Source of the DNA: Devosia litorisediminis
GTDB lineage: Bacteria; Pseudomonadota; Alphaproteobacteria; Rhizobiales; Devosiaceae
Reading direction: 5' to 3'
Length of the DNA: 64,000 bases
Assembly (NCBI RefSeq): GCF_018334155.1
Contig: NZ_JAGXTP010000001.1
Span: forward strand, 496,001 to 560,000
The notes under the pieces are model-generated. The model was not told where the DNA came from. It was given only the letters and a program-made list of their open reading frames with translations, and made no database searches. Below, piece after piece: positions 1 to 8,557 of the stretch. The position numbers and the translations under genes are program-made. How positions within the stretch are numbered: the stretch's first letter is position 1; each line of letters opens with the position of its first letter.

Positions 1-397
1 CGTGATTGCCGAGCGTTGCGGCTTCATAACCTAGCGTGTTCATGGCGGCGATGACGGGGTGCACATTGCCGTCGAGGCCCTTTTCATAGGCCATGTAATC
101 GCCCATCGGGTTGCCCTGGATGATGTCACCATTGTCGATGAGCATGGAGTTGCCAGCCTCAGCACGGATCGACTCGATGATCGATGCGGTGCGGGTCAGG
201 CCCATCGTGTTGTTGGGGGCGTCCGCATAATAGTCATAGGCGAATACCGCGACGTGCAGGTCGGTGGTTTCAAGAATGCGCAAATGGGCCTGATTGGCCT
301 GGGCCATAGCGGCGAAGGGGTGCATGGCGGCGAGGGCTCCTACGCTCGCCGAACCAGCGAGGAATGTGCGCCGCGAAATCTTGGGCAAGAAATTCAT
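1..397 (-). CDS. cpdB: 2',3'-cyclic-nucleotide 2'-phosphodiesterase/3'-nucleotidase, N-terminal part (runs off the window)
   Basis: Reading leftward from an ATG at 397, an open frame continues to the window edge (132 codons visible). The start has a twin-arginine signal (Ser-Arg-Arg-Thr-Phe-Leu, residues 8-13) followed by an Ala-rich hydrophobic stretch, so the enzyme should be exported folded to the periplasm. Residues 44-48 (TTDLH), 88-91 (DNGD) and 129-132 (LGNH) are the first three metal-binding blocks of the calcineurin-like metallophosphatase domain. The text between them, including a DYYAD block and GLTRTASII, matches CpdB rather than UshA. Known role of the family: dephosphorylating 2',3'-cyclic nucleotides and 3'-nucleotides in the periplasm to scavenge phosphate and nucleosides. 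The C-terminal nucleotide-binding domain lies outside the window, so integrity of the gene cannot be judged. Confidence 0.85.
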   Translation of the reverse strand, partial: MNFLPKISRRTFLAGSASVGALAAMHPFAAMAQANQAHLRILETTDLHVAVFAYDYYADAPNNTMGLTRTASIIESIRAEAGNSMLIDNGDIIQGNPMGDYMAYEKGLDGNVHPVIAAMNTLGYEAATLGNH

Positions 398-743
398 TGA
401 TCGTCTCCCTGAAGCGTTCACGTGATGAACTGGACATTTCGGGGGCGTAGCGCTCCCGAAAACCGGCGCAATGTCCGGCGCGTGGCGCTCCCGAAGGAGC
501 GAGCATGCTCATGCCGCCCTGAGGTGACGCTTGAATGACGGCTGGAGGGTGACGGTATGGATTTTTGATCACCCGGTCAATTTGTGACAGCGGCCAGGCG
601 TCGGGGTTGTGCGGCCCGCTGAGCCACCCCTGATGGCATGGGAGGGCGATCGGCATTGGACGCGCAATTCGCGGGGAGGTGGAACTGTTTGCATTGCGGC
701 CCCTTGTTGCTAGGAAGAATGCTCAACGGGAGATGAGACCACC
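398..743. other. Intergenic region between divergent cpdB and the metallopeptidase gene
   Basis: About 350 bases without a convincing gene. It must hold the promoters of both divergent neighbours. The only clear structure is a short hairpin at 486-501 (CGCTCC, loop CGAA, GGAGCG); part of that motif, GCGCTCCCGAA, also occurs near 450. Nothing else stands out. Confidence 0.5.
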
Positions 744-1664
744 ATGAAATGGCGCGGCCGGCAGCAGAGCTCCAATATTGACGACCGTCGCGGCCAGGGT
801 GGCGGCGGATTTGGTGGCAGCCCGTTTGGACGAAGCAGTGGGGGTGGGTTCCGTATGCCCACCGGTGGCGGTCGGGGTGGTCGCGGCGGCATCGGCAGCC
901 TGATCGGCATTATTGCCGTGTTGGGTATCATCTGGCTGGTGACGGGGCAGAACCCTGTCGACATGTTGATGGGGAACGCCAGCACGTCGTCCAGTTCATC
1001 GGCTCAGGCATCCGCGAGCGGCGAACCTTCCGAAATGCGCGACTTTGTCGGCGTCGTGGTCAAGGAAACCGAAGACTTGTGGGGCGAGGTTTTCGCTGCA
1101 CAAAATCAGGATTACCCGGAGCCGACCGTGGTGCTTTTTACCGATCAGGTGAACACCGCCTGCGGCGCGGCCGATTCGCGGACCGGGCCATTTTACTGCC
1201 CCGGCGATCAGAAAGTTTACATCGATCTGAGCTTTTACGACCAGTTGCGTGACCAGTTCGGAGCGCCGGGGGATTTTGCCCAGGCCTATGTGCTGGCCCA
1301 TGAAGTGGGGCACCACATTCAGAACATCACGGGCGTGCTGCCCGAGTTCAACCGTCGCCGCGCCAGCCTGAGCCAGGAAGAAGCCAATGCCTATTCGGTG
1401 CGGGTCGAGCTGCAGGCGGATTGCTATGCGGGCGTTTGGGCCAATTACGCCGGCCAGGAAGACCTGCTGGACAATGGCGATATTGAAGAGGCGCTGAACG
1501 CGGCTAACCAGATTGGCGATGATACGCTGCAAAAGCGCATGCAGGGCTATGCGGTGCCCAAGACGTTCAATCACGGTACTTCGGCGCAGCGAAAAACCTG
1601 GTTTGAGCGCGGCTATCGTTCTGGCAATCCCGGAGATTGTGATACGTTCTCGGGCAATGTGTAA
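744..1664 (+). CDS. Neutral zinc metallopeptidase, YpfJ family, membrane-anchored
   Basis: A 306-residue protein of the putative neutral zinc metallopeptidase family (YpfJ, Pfam Zn_peptidase). Residues 1-48 are a Gly/Arg-rich cytoplasmic segment, 50-67 a single membrane segment, then a Ser-rich linker and a periplasmic catalytic domain. The zinc motif HEVGH is at 186-190, and a downstream Glu in VELQADCYAG (residue 222) is the likely third ligand. Paired cysteines at 140 and 152 lie in the AC-GAADSRTGPFYC block typical of the family. Length and order of features are normal. The substrate of the family is not established. A GTG-started paralogue without the zinc motif begins 24 bases downstream, so the two are probably co-transcribed. 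Confidence 0.85.
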   Translation: MKWRGRQQSSNIDDRRGQGGGGFGGSPFGRSSGGGFRMPTGGGRGGRGGIGSLIGIIAVLGIIWLVTGQNPVDMLMGNASTSSSSSAQASASGEPSEMRDFVGVVVKETEDLWGEVFAAQNQDYPEPTVVLFTDQVNTACGAADSRTGPFYCPGDQKVYIDLSFYDQLRDQFGAPGDFAQAYVLAHEVGHHIQNITGVLPEFNRRRASLSQEEANAYSVRVELQADCYAGVWANYAGQEDLLDNGDIEEALNAANQIGDDTLQKRMQGYAVPKTFNHGTSAQRKTWFERGYRSGNPGDCDTFSGNV

Positions 1665-1688
1665 CGATACGAACTGACGGGCGGAACA

Positions 1689-2513
1689 GTGCTGGGAATA
1701 CCTGATAGCGTAATGCCGCATGTGCGGCGCTTTGGCTTTTCGGGGGTGTTTGCCGTCGGCGTGGTGGTGGTGATGGTGTTCGGGATCAACCCGATCACCG
1801 TACTGACCGGACAAGTTGCCGAGCCCTTGCCCTATACGCCCCTCAGCGCCCTTGCGGACCTTGAGACAGGCAAAGCAACGCCGGAAGATCTGGTGGATGC
1901 CGTATCGCGCGAGACCAATGGTTTCTGGGAGCGTGGCTTTCGCAGCGCAGCAGCCTTCTATCCGCCGGTGTCGCTGAGCATGGTTGAAAGCAGCCGCGAG
2001 CTGGGCTGCGGCTTGTCGGGATCAAGCATCGGGACGTTCTACTGCCCACAGAACAGCACGATCTACGTCGATATGGCCGCCTATGCGGATCTGGTCGCGG
2101 CTTATCCCGCGCAGGGACATCTGGCGCAGATCTATCTGATCGGGCTGGCCTATGGTCACCACGTTCAGAACGCCCAGGATCTGTTCGAGACTGTTAGCGC
2201 GCCTGGCCTTTCGGCAGAGGCGCGTGTGGTGCTCGAACAGCGTATGAGCGCACAGGCCGCCTGCTATACGGGAGCGTCGACCAAATGGGCTGGGCTCGAC
2301 CTGCTGCTCGACGATGCGGCAACCGCCAACGCGATCGCGTCGGGGCTTGCTGGCGGTGGTGATGTCACCCGGGTGCCTTCGCGTGCTGAGATGGCGTTGC
2401 CCCGCGATTTCGCGCCAGCACCCGCAGCGTTCAACAAGGCGTGGTTTGACGCTGGCTATGCCATTCCCGCCATCGGCACCTGTCGGCTGGAAAAGATCGG
2501 GCTGCCAGACTGA
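1689..2513 (+). CDS. Catalytically degenerate paralogue of the YpfJ-type metallopeptidase
   Basis: A 274-residue protein that aligns with the preceding gene over its periplasmic domain: the GTFYCPQNSTIYVD block matches GPFYCPGDQKVYID, and GHHVQN matches GHHIQN. It has a membrane segment at about 17-35 but lacks the Gly/Arg-rich head. The zinc motif is destroyed: where the partner has HEVGH this protein has Leu-Ala-Tyr-Gly-His (residues 153-157), losing the first His and the Glu. The downstream ligand Glu is replaced by Ser in a block that still keeps the Gln-Ala-x-Cys-Tyr pattern. The frame is intact throughout, so it looks like a maintained pseudoenzyme, perhaps a partner or inhibitor of the active copy (inference). 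The GTG start at 1689 is the longest option; ATG at 1713 is possible. Confidence 0.75.
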   Translation: MLGIPDSVMPHVRRFGFSGVFAVGVVVVMVFGINPITVLTGQVAEPLPYTPLSALADLETGKATPEDLVDAVSRETNGFWERGFRSAAAFYPPVSLSMVESSRELGCGLSGSSIGTFYCPQNSTIYVDMAAYADLVAAYPAQGHLAQIYLIGLAYGHHVQNAQDLFETVSAPGLSAEARVVLEQRMSAQAACYTGASTKWAGLDLLLDDAATANAIASGLAGGGDVTRVPSRAEMALPRDFAPAPAAFNKAWFDAGYAIPAIGTCRLEKIGLPD

Positions 2514-2586
2514 GCGAACGGGTGGACACGAGCGGCGTGACGAGCGATAGCGCTGCGGTCATCCCTCCTGTTCGAGCAGAGTGTTC

Positions 2587-4041
2587 ATGATCCCGCGTCT
2601 CCTGCACTTCACCTGGAAGACCTCCGAGCTGCCCCGCGAAATGGCAGACTATTATGCCAAATGGCAGGCGTTGCATCCGGGTTGGGACATCCGGCTGTGG
2701 ACTGATGACAGCATGCGCGCCTTCGTGGCGGAGAGCTATCCCGCGCTTCTGGCCACCTATGACAGCTATCCAAAAATGATCCAGCGGGCGGATGCGTTTC
2801 GCTATCTGGTGCTGGGAAAACTGGGCGGGATCTATGCCGATCTCGATGTGGAGCCGTTTGAGGCAGTAACGCTCCTGCTTGAGCATGAGGCGTTTGTCGG
2901 GATCGAGCCGCTGGAACATGTCTTTCCTGATCGCATCCATCAAGGGGTGCCGCTGCTGTTCACCAATGCCTTTATGGGCTCGGTGCCCGACCACCCGCTG
3001 TGGCGCACAATCATTGCCGAACTGCCCAAGCTGGTGGGGCTGGAGACTTTCTATGCCACCGGGCCCTCAATGGTAACGGCGATGCTGCTGCGGCTGGAGC
3101 GTTCGCAGCGCCCTGTGTTTCTGTTGCCTGAGGTGTGGTCGCCGCTGCTGTCGAATGGCAAACGGACGCGGACTGATGCGCTGGTCCGCGAGATGGTTGG
3201 CGAACTGGGTACGGTAATTGGCGCAGAAGCAGGGCGACTGGTGTCGCACAAGTGGATGACCACCTGGGTGCCGTGGCATATGCGGGCCAACCGTCTGGTT
3301 GAGGTGTTGCAGGTACCCACGACCATCAAATGGTGGCTGCGGAAGCAGCAGCACCGTGCCCTGGCGGCCACGGTCATACCTGATCCGATTGAACCCTATT
3401 TTGAGCAGTCGCTCGTCCCGATAGCTGAGCGGCCTCACATACATATTGCGGTTCGGCTGGGAGAGTTGCCGCCGGCGCCCGAACTGGAGCGGGCAATTGC
3501 GGCGCTGGAGTATCCGCGAGACAAGTTGTCGGTGCGGTATTTCACGGAGGCACAAGCCGGCGGGCTCAATGCTATGCTGGCGGCGCGACCGGATGAGGCC
3601 GAATTTGTGCTGTTGGTGGACGGCGGTGTTCGTGATGTGCCGACCGACGCGCTGCTGCGCATGCTGGCCGCGCGGCAGCCTGTGGTAGCGGCGAGTTGCG
3701 TGGATGGCCAAGGGCAGAATGCCGATCCGCAGCTATTCCGCTACCGCCATGGAGGCAGCTTCAAGGTGCTCTACAAGGATGGTGGCGCTGAGGGAGCGCT
3801 GCGGCGTGATCCGGAGCATCGCGCTTATCTCAATGAGCAGAAGGTATTCACCATGCTGCCGCTGGATGGGGTGGGGGAGAGCTTTGTGCTGCTGCGCCGC
3901 GATGCTCTGGAAGCGGGCGTGGGCTTTGCCGAGACGCCGTACAAGCTTCATCTGGGCGCGGAAGCGCTGGGCATCAGGGCGCGCGACCTCGGGTTTGAGG
4001 TAGCGGGGTTGCCGCAGCTCGAAGTGGTGCGGCAGCGCTAA
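2587..4041 (+). CDS. Two-domain glycosyltransferase: GT32 (Och1-like) plus an Anp1/Mnn9-like C-terminal region
   Basis: About 484 residues. The N-terminal 240 residues are a GT32 domain: the opening IPRLLHFTWKT, the WDIRLWTDD block, RADAFRYLVLGKLGG and the nucleotide-sugar/metal motif DLD (Asp85, Asp87) are classic. The second half (about 265-484) begins with a beta-strand-like segment, then EYPRDKLSVRYF and FVLLVDGGVRDVP. These resemble the Anp1/Mnn9 type of fungal mannosyltransferase, but the position expected to be Asp-x-Asp reads Asp-Gly-Gly, so this half may be inactive or use different chemistry. No signal peptide or membrane segment is visible, so it is probably a cytoplasmic enzyme of surface polysaccharide or glycolipid synthesis. 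An in-frame GTG at 2581 is an alternative start; ATG 2587 fits the purine-rich stretch upstream better. No other glycan-synthesis genes are adjacent. Confidence 0.75.
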   Translation: MIPRLLHFTWKTSELPREMADYYAKWQALHPGWDIRLWTDDSMRAFVAESYPALLATYDSYPKMIQRADAFRYLVLGKLGGIYADLDVEPFEAVTLLLEHEAFVGIEPLEHVFPDRIHQGVPLLFTNAFMGSVPDHPLWRTIIAELPKLVGLETFYATGPSMVTAMLLRLERSQRPVFLLPEVWSPLLSNGKRTRTDALVREMVGELGTVIGAEAGRLVSHKWMTTWVPWHMRANRLVEVLQVPTTIKWWLRKQQHRALAATVIPDPIEPYFEQSLVPIAERPHIHIAVRLGELPPAPELERAIAALEYPRDKLSVRYFTEAQAGGLNAMLAARPDEAEFVLLVDGGVRDVPTDALLRMLAARQPVVAASCVDGQGQNADPQLFRYRHGGSFKVLYKDGGAEGALRRDPEHRAYLNEQKVFTMLPLDGVGESFVLLRRDALEAGVGFAETPYKLHLGAEALGIRARDLGFEVAGLPQLEVVRQR

Positions 4042-4068
4042 AAGAAAAGGCGCCTCGCGGCGCCCTTT
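4041..4068 (-). terminator. Rho-independent terminator of carA, possibly bidirectional
   Basis: GGCGCC-TCGC-GGCGCC hairpin (4049-4064) between two convergent genes. Read on the minus strand it is followed at once by a run of T residues, so it mainly terminates carA; on the plus strand it is followed by only three T. Confidence 0.75.
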
Positions 4069-4080
4069 CGAATTGATCCA

Positions 4081-5286
4081 TCAGGCCGCTGGCGCAGCGT
4101 GCTCGGGCTTTGGCTCGAGACCCTTCTGGGCGCGGACGTGATTGAGGAAGCGCGTGAACAGATAGTGGCTGTCACGCGGGCCGGGGCTAGCCTCGGGGTG
4201 ATACTGCACCGAAAAGATCGGCTTGCCATCAACGCTCAGGCCCGCATTGGACTGGTCGAACAGCGAGATGTGCGTCTCGCTAATGCCCTTGGGCAGACTG
4301 GCCTTGTCCACAGCAAAGCCATGGTTCATCGAGGTGATTTCCACCTTGCCGGTGGTCAGGTCCTTGACCGGATGATTGGCGCCGTGGTGGCCCTGATGCA
4401 TCTTTGATGTGGTGGCGCCCAGCGCCAGACCCAGCAGCTGATGCCCCAGGCAGATACCAAAGACCGGCTTGCCGGTTTCCATCAGCGTCTGAATGGTGGG
4501 CACGGCATATTTGCCGGTCGCGGCTGGATCGCCGGGGCCGTTGGACAGGAAAATCCCATCTGGATTGTGCGCCATGACTTCTTCAGCGGTCGCAGTCGCG
4601 GGGACAACGGTTACCTTGGCGCCCTGATCGGCCAGGCAGCGCAGGATGTTGCGCTTGGCGCCGAAGTCGATAGCCACGACGTGGAACTCAGGTTCATCGA
4701 GCGTGCCGTAGCCCTTGTCCCACACCCAGCTGGTCTGGTCCCAGTGATAGGTCTGGGCCGTGGTGACTTCCTTGGCCAGATCGAGACCTTCAAGACCGGG
4801 AAAGGCCTTGAGTTCGGCTGCAATGGACGGCTCGTCAAACTGGCCGTCGCCGGCATGGGCGATGACGCCATTGGGCATGCCATGCTCGCGGATGCGGGCA
4901 GTCAACTCGCGGGTGTCGATGCCGGTGATGCCGATAATGTTGCGCTTCTTGAGCCAGGCATCGAGCTTCTCAGCGGCACGATAGTTGGACGGGTTGGTAA
5001 TATCGGCCTTGAGCACAACGCCGCGGACGCCGGACAGCGCGGCCATGTTGACCGTCTCGATGTCTTCGTCATTGGAGCCGACATTGCCGATATGAGGGAA
5101 AGTGAAGGTGATGATCTGTCCGGCATAGGACGGATCGGTCAGCACTTCCTGATAGCCGGTCATGGCGGTATTGAAGCAGACTTCGCCAGCGGCGTGGCCG
5201 ATGGCCCCGATTCCGCGGCCTTCCAGGCGCGTACCGTCTGCGAGGATCAGAACTGCGGTCGCGGGGGATTGCTGCCAGCCGGTCAC
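4081..5286 (-). CDS. carA: Carbamoyl-phosphate synthase small (glutaminase) subunit
   Basis: A 401-residue protein with the usual CarA layout: an N-terminal domain beginning with the LADGTRLEGRGIG strand and the GYQEVLTDPSYAGQI block, then a class I glutamine amidotransferase domain. The catalytic Cys sits in GICLGHQLLG, and the His/Glu pair in QYHPEASPGP near the C terminus. It hydrolyses glutamine and channels ammonia to CarB for carbamoyl phosphate, feeding pyrimidine and arginine synthesis. The start is GTG at 5286. It is transcribed away from yqeY, an arrangement I know from related alphaproteobacteria; carB is not in the window. The 193-base space to yqeY must contain both promoters. 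A terminator follows directly. Confidence 0.96.
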   Translation of the reverse strand: MTGWQQSPATAVLILADGTRLEGRGIGAIGHAAGEVCFNTAMTGYQEVLTDPSYAGQIITFTFPHIGNVGSNDEDIETVNMAALSGVRGVVLKADITNPSNYRAAEKLDAWLKKRNIIGITGIDTRELTARIREHGMPNGVIAHAGDGQFDEPSIAAELKAFPGLEGLDLAKEVTTAQTYHWDQTSWVWDKGYGTLDEPEFHVVAIDFGAKRNILRCLADQGAKVTVVPATATAEEVMAHNPDGIFLSNGPGDPAATGKYAVPTIQTLMETGKPVFGICLGHQLLGLALGATTSKMHQGHHGANHPVKDLTTGKVEITSMNHGFAVDKASLPKGISETHISLFDQSNAGLSVDGKPIFSVQYHPEASPGPRDSHYLFTRFLNHVRAQKGLEPKPEHAAPAA

Positions 5287-5479
5287 GGTGGGCCTCCAAA
5301 ATTGTTTTCAGGTGCTCGCGCAGCCAAACCGGAAAAGCTTCCGACTTTCCTGACCACGCGTCCGACGATGTCGATTGAGGCCTCCTATTAGAAGCCTGAT
5401 CGCGGTGGCGCAAGTGGCGGCGCGGTTTGAATGTGCCTATATGGGAGCAGAAACAGTCACAACAAGAGGATCAGGCCCC

Positions 5480-5932
5480 ATGCGCGAAGAGTTCAGCGAA
5501 GGTCTCAAGACGGCGCTCAAAGCCCGCGATCAGCGCCGCACCGCGACGCTTCGGGCCATTACGTCTGCAATCAAGGACAAGGATATCGCAATCCGGCAGG
5601 AGAATCGCGGCCCCGCCACCAATGACGAGATTCTGACGATCGTTCAGAAAATGGTGAAGCAGCGCGAAGAGAGCTTCGCCATTTACGCCCAGGCGGGCCG
5701 GGCTGATCTGGCGACGGTAGAAAAAGAAGAGATCGATATTCTCAACGAGTTTCTGCCCAAGGGACTGAGCGAGGCAGAGGTCGATGCTGCCATCGTGGCA
5801 GCGATTGCCGCGACCGGTGCTGAGGGCCCAAAGGACATGGGCAAGGTCATCGGTCAGCTCAAGGCTGACTATCCTGGACGGATCGACTTCGGCAAGGCCA
5901 GCGGCAAGGTACGGGCGGCTCTGGCCGGGTGA
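5480..5932 (+). CDS. GatB/YqeY domain protein
   Basis: A 150-residue YqeY-type protein: an N-terminal helical half (MREEFSEGLKTALKARD, then RRTATLRAITSAIKDKDIA), a central NDEILTIVQKMVKQREES block and a C-terminal domain with DMGKVIGQLKADYPGRIDFGKASGKVR, related to the tRNA-binding tail of GatB. The family is thought to touch aminoacyl-tRNA or amidotransferase metabolism, but its biochemical role is not settled. The ATG at 5480 has a good ribosome site (AAGAGGA) about nine bases upstream. Its stop is immediately next to the stop of the convergent diguanylate cyclase gene, so no separate terminator fits between them. Confidence 0.92.
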   Translation: MREEFSEGLKTALKARDQRRTATLRAITSAIKDKDIAIRQENRGPATNDEILTIVQKMVKQREESFAIYAQAGRADLATVEKEEIDILNEFLPKGLSEAEVDAAIVAAIAATGAEGPKDMGKVIGQLKADYPGRIDFGKASGKVRAALAG

Positions 5933-7078
5933 TCAGGCGACGCTGCGCGCGAGGCTGCCGGCGACGCGGTTTCGGCCCTGGCGTTTGGCTTTGTAGAGGG
6001 CGGTATCGGCGCGGTTGAGTACGACCGAGAAGGTTTCGCCCGCCATGGCAATGGCGACCCCGGCGCTGACGGTGGCGGGGAAACTCTCGGCCAGCAGCCG
6101 CGCCGGGTGCTGATCGAAATCTTCGCGAATGCGCTCGGCGATGGCGCGTGCTTCCTCGATACTCATCTTGGGCAGGACGGCGCAGAACTCCTCGCCGCCG
6201 ATCCTTGCAATCACGTCGTTCTTGCGAACGCCGCGCTGCATGATGTTGCCGAAATGCTGGATGACGGCATCACCGGCACCATGTCCCTGCTGATCGTTGA
6301 TCTGCTTAAAATGGTCGATGTCGAACATCAGCACCGCAGTCTGTTCAGGCAGCTCTCCGAGACTAAAGCGATCAAACAGGGCGCGCCGGTTGAGCAGACC
6401 CGTCATGGCATCGGTCTGCGCCTCGTCGCGGTGTCGCCGGGTGACGCGTGACTGGTTCAGTGTGAGACCAAGGGCGCCCAGACCGGTCAGGCCTATAATT
6501 GCCATGATGGAATTGAAACGCTCTGCCCAGTTGTTCGGGGGGGCTGACAGCACGAGATTGCCTTCGACAACCAGCGCGATGGCGCAGGCTAAGAACGACA
6601 GGCTGGTCAAGCCGAAGAGCACGACCGACACGATCATCTGAAGCGGGGATTCGCGTCTGGCCTGCCAGAAATAGCGCCCCGAAAGGGCGATGAAGACGGC
6701 GCACCAAATGTTCAGAAGAGCTGTTGCCGGGCCGGACCAGCCGAGCACAAAGGTGAGATTGGTGCTGAACATGGCAGCCAGCCAAAGCAGCAGGGTTGGC
6801 GTTCGGCGCTGACTGGCCGTGGCGAACTGAAACGACCCCAGATGGATCAGTGCCATGCCGCTGAGCAGCGGCGAGAACGCGCCGATCTGGAGGGCAGTGT
6901 CATAACGACCATCGCGCAGTCCCAGCACGGCCAGGGCCACCACCACAAAGGCCATGCCGGCGGCCCAGCTCATCAGATAGTTGTCCTCACGCGCATTGAG
7001 CCAGCTGATCAGCAAGGCGATCATCAGGGCCGCGCTGGAGAAAGCAATGGCAATAAGCAAAGTGGCGTTGTCTATCAC
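5933..7078 (-). CDS. Membrane-bound diguanylate cyclase (GGDEF)
   Basis: A 381-residue protein. The first 200 residues contain about six hydrophobic segments, a 5-6 TM sensory module of unrecognised ligand. The C-terminal 165 residues are a GGDEF domain with the active-site signature GGEEF (in ARIGGEEFCAVLP), the DIDHFKQIND metal/substrate block upstream and DTALYKAKRQGRNRV at the end, so it should make cyclic di-GMP from two GTP. I see no RxxD product-inhibition site immediately before GGEEF. The start is GTG 7078, supported by the strong AGAGGGA ribosome site; a longer frame to 7198 would add Cys-rich sequence unlike the family. The nearest predicted c-di-GMP phosphodiesterase is at 35395-36750, not linked. 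Confidence 0.88.
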   Translation of the reverse strand: MIDNATLLIAIAFSSAALMIALLISWLNAREDNYLMSWAAGMAFVVVALAVLGLRDGRYDTALQIGAFSPLLSGMALIHLGSFQFATASQRRTPTLLLWLAAMFSTNLTFVLGWSGPATALLNIWCAVFIALSGRYFWQARRESPLQMIVSVVLFGLTSLSFLACAIALVVEGNLVLSAPPNNWAERFNSIMAIIGLTGLGALGLTLNQSRVTRRHRDEAQTDAMTGLLNRRALFDRFSLGELPEQTAVLMFDIDHFKQINDQQGHGAGDAVIQHFGNIMQRGVRKNDVIARIGGEEFCAVLPKMSIEEARAIAERIREDFDQHPARLLAESFPATVSAGVAIAMAGETFSVVLNRADTALYKAKRQGRNRVAGSLARSVA

Positions 7079-7194
7079 TGCGCGTCCCTCTAGTGGCCAT
7101 AGGCCTCGCCAGTCATCACGTAATGCGTGATTGGAGCGAAAGAGACACGGGCAAATGACTAAATCGTTAGCATTGACCGTAAGTTGGCACGAAT

Positions 7195-8373
7195 TCACTC
7201 AGCAGGTTGAGGTGCCTGGACGGTGGAGCGCAGCTCGAGCCAATGTGATGTGATGGCCACCAGTGTCGCCAAGACGAGAGCGCCAGCGCCGAGCAAGGGC
7301 AGGGCCCGGTAGCCATAGCCGTTCTCCAGAGCCGCTGCGCCCAGGACAGCACCAATGGCGATACCGATATTGAAGCCGGTGGGAATGAGCGAGGATGCCA
7401 GATTTGGTGCATCGCCTGCCCACGCCAGAATACGGGACTGCACCGGCGATCCAAAGGCAAAGTTGACGCCACCCCAGAGTACCACTGTGACGGCCATGGC
7501 TAGCGGATAGGGGCTGACAAGATGCAGGGCGGTAAAAGCCACGACCTGCAGGGCCAAAATGGTGATGAGCGAGGGCATGAGCTTCCAGTCGGCAAGCCGA
7601 CCACCGATAAACACGCCGATTGTCGAGCCCACCCCATACAATAGCAGGATCCAGGGCACGGTGTTGACGTCCAGCCCTGTGACTTCACGCAGCAGCGGGG
7701 CGATATAGGTGAACAGGCTGTACTGGCCGATCATCACCAGAATGACGATGATCAGCGATGTGACGATCTGCTGGCGCCAGAGCGCCTTGACTTCGCGCCG
7801 AAAGCTGCCAGTGGTGGCCGAGGCACCCGCAGTGCGGGGCAGGGCGACGGCAGTGATGAGCGTGGCCACCAGCCCTAGGGCACCGACGGCCCAGAACGTT
7901 GCGCGCCAGCCCAGGGCATTGCCGATGGCCGTGCCACCCGGCACGCCCAGAATGTTGGAGACGGTCAGGCCTGAGAGGATCAGGGCGACGGCAAAGCCGC
8001 GCTTGTCCTTGGGAACAAGGCTGACCGCAACAATGGCAGCGATGCCGAAATAGGTGCCATGGGCGAATGAGACGATGACGCGCGCGGCCATCAACAATTC
8101 AAAGCTTGGGGCCAGGGCACACAAGATCTGGCCCAGGGTGAACACGATGCCGAGCGCCAGAATCAGTGGTTTGCGGGCGATCTTCTTGGTCGCCACGGCC
8201 AACAAGGGACCACCGATGGCGATGCCGATGGCGTAGCCAGTAATCAAATATCCTGCGACGGGAATAGTGACGCCAAGCCCGGTGGCCACTTCGGGCAAAA
8301 CGCCCGCAATAACGAATTCAGCCGTGCCAAAGGCGAAGGCGGCCAGAAACAGGGCAATCAGGGGCAAGAACAT
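7195..8373 (-). CDS. MFS drug/sugar efflux transporter, DHA1 (AraJ/YdhP-like)
   Basis: A 392-residue, 12-helix major facilitator protein. The N terminus (FGTAEFVIAGVLPEVATGLGV, split here from the following PVAGYLITGYAIG) is typical of the DHA1 family containing AraJ, YdhP and similar exporters. Motif-A-like residues follow helix 2 (KKIARKP), and the loop after helix 5 carries VPGGTAIG. Expected role: proton-driven export of small hydrophobic or sugar-like compounds across the inner membrane; the substrate cannot be predicted. The start ATG 8373 opens directly into helix 1. There is no clear purine-rich ribosome site; instead a short hairpin (8383-8396) sits where it should be. The gene stands alone. 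Confidence 0.85.
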   Translation of the reverse strand: MFLPLIALFLAAFAFGTAEFVIAGVLPEVATGLGVTIPVAGYLITGYAIGIAIGGPLLAVATKKIARKPLILALGIVFTLGQILCALAPSFELLMAARVIVSFAHGTYFGIAAIVAVSLVPKDKRGFAVALILSGLTVSNILGVPGGTAIGNALGWRATFWAVGALGLVATLITAVALPRTAGASATTGSFRREVKALWRQQIVTSLIIVILVMIGQYSLFTYIAPLLREVTGLDVNTVPWILLLYGVGSTIGVFIGGRLADWKLMPSLITILALQVVAFTALHLVSPYPLAMAVTVVLWGGVNFAFGSPVQSRILAWAGDAPNLASSLIPTGFNIGIAIGAVLGAAALENGYGYRALPLLGAGALVLATLVAITSHWLELRSTVQAPQPAE

Positions 8374-8382
8374 GGCGCATGA

Positions 8383-8396
8383 CCGCCAAAAGGCGG
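8383..8396 (-). promoter_or_regulatory. Hairpin at the ribosome-binding position of the MFS gene
   Basis: CCGCC-AAAA-GGCGG ends ten bases before the ATG at 8373. On the transcript it would occupy the position normally held by the Shine-Dalgarno sequence. It may control translation, or the real start may lie elsewhere. Confidence 0.35.
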
Positions 8397-8557
8397 GCCT
8401 CGGTTGAAGCCATCTCAAACCACAGGCCAGCACATGCGGCAATCAACAAATTGCTCGTGCGCCTATAGAAAAGCTGCAACGATCAATGCTTGGCAATGGC
8501 GCTGGCTCGGCTACAGTTGAGCGCGGGACAAACAGCTTTTCGGCTTGGGAGGCACAT

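Noticed and set aside
7078..7198. N-terminal extension of the diguanylate cyclase to GTG 7198
   Set aside because: The GTG at 7078 has a strong AGAGGGA ribosome site and starts at the first membrane helix; the extension would also run into the end of the MFS gene.
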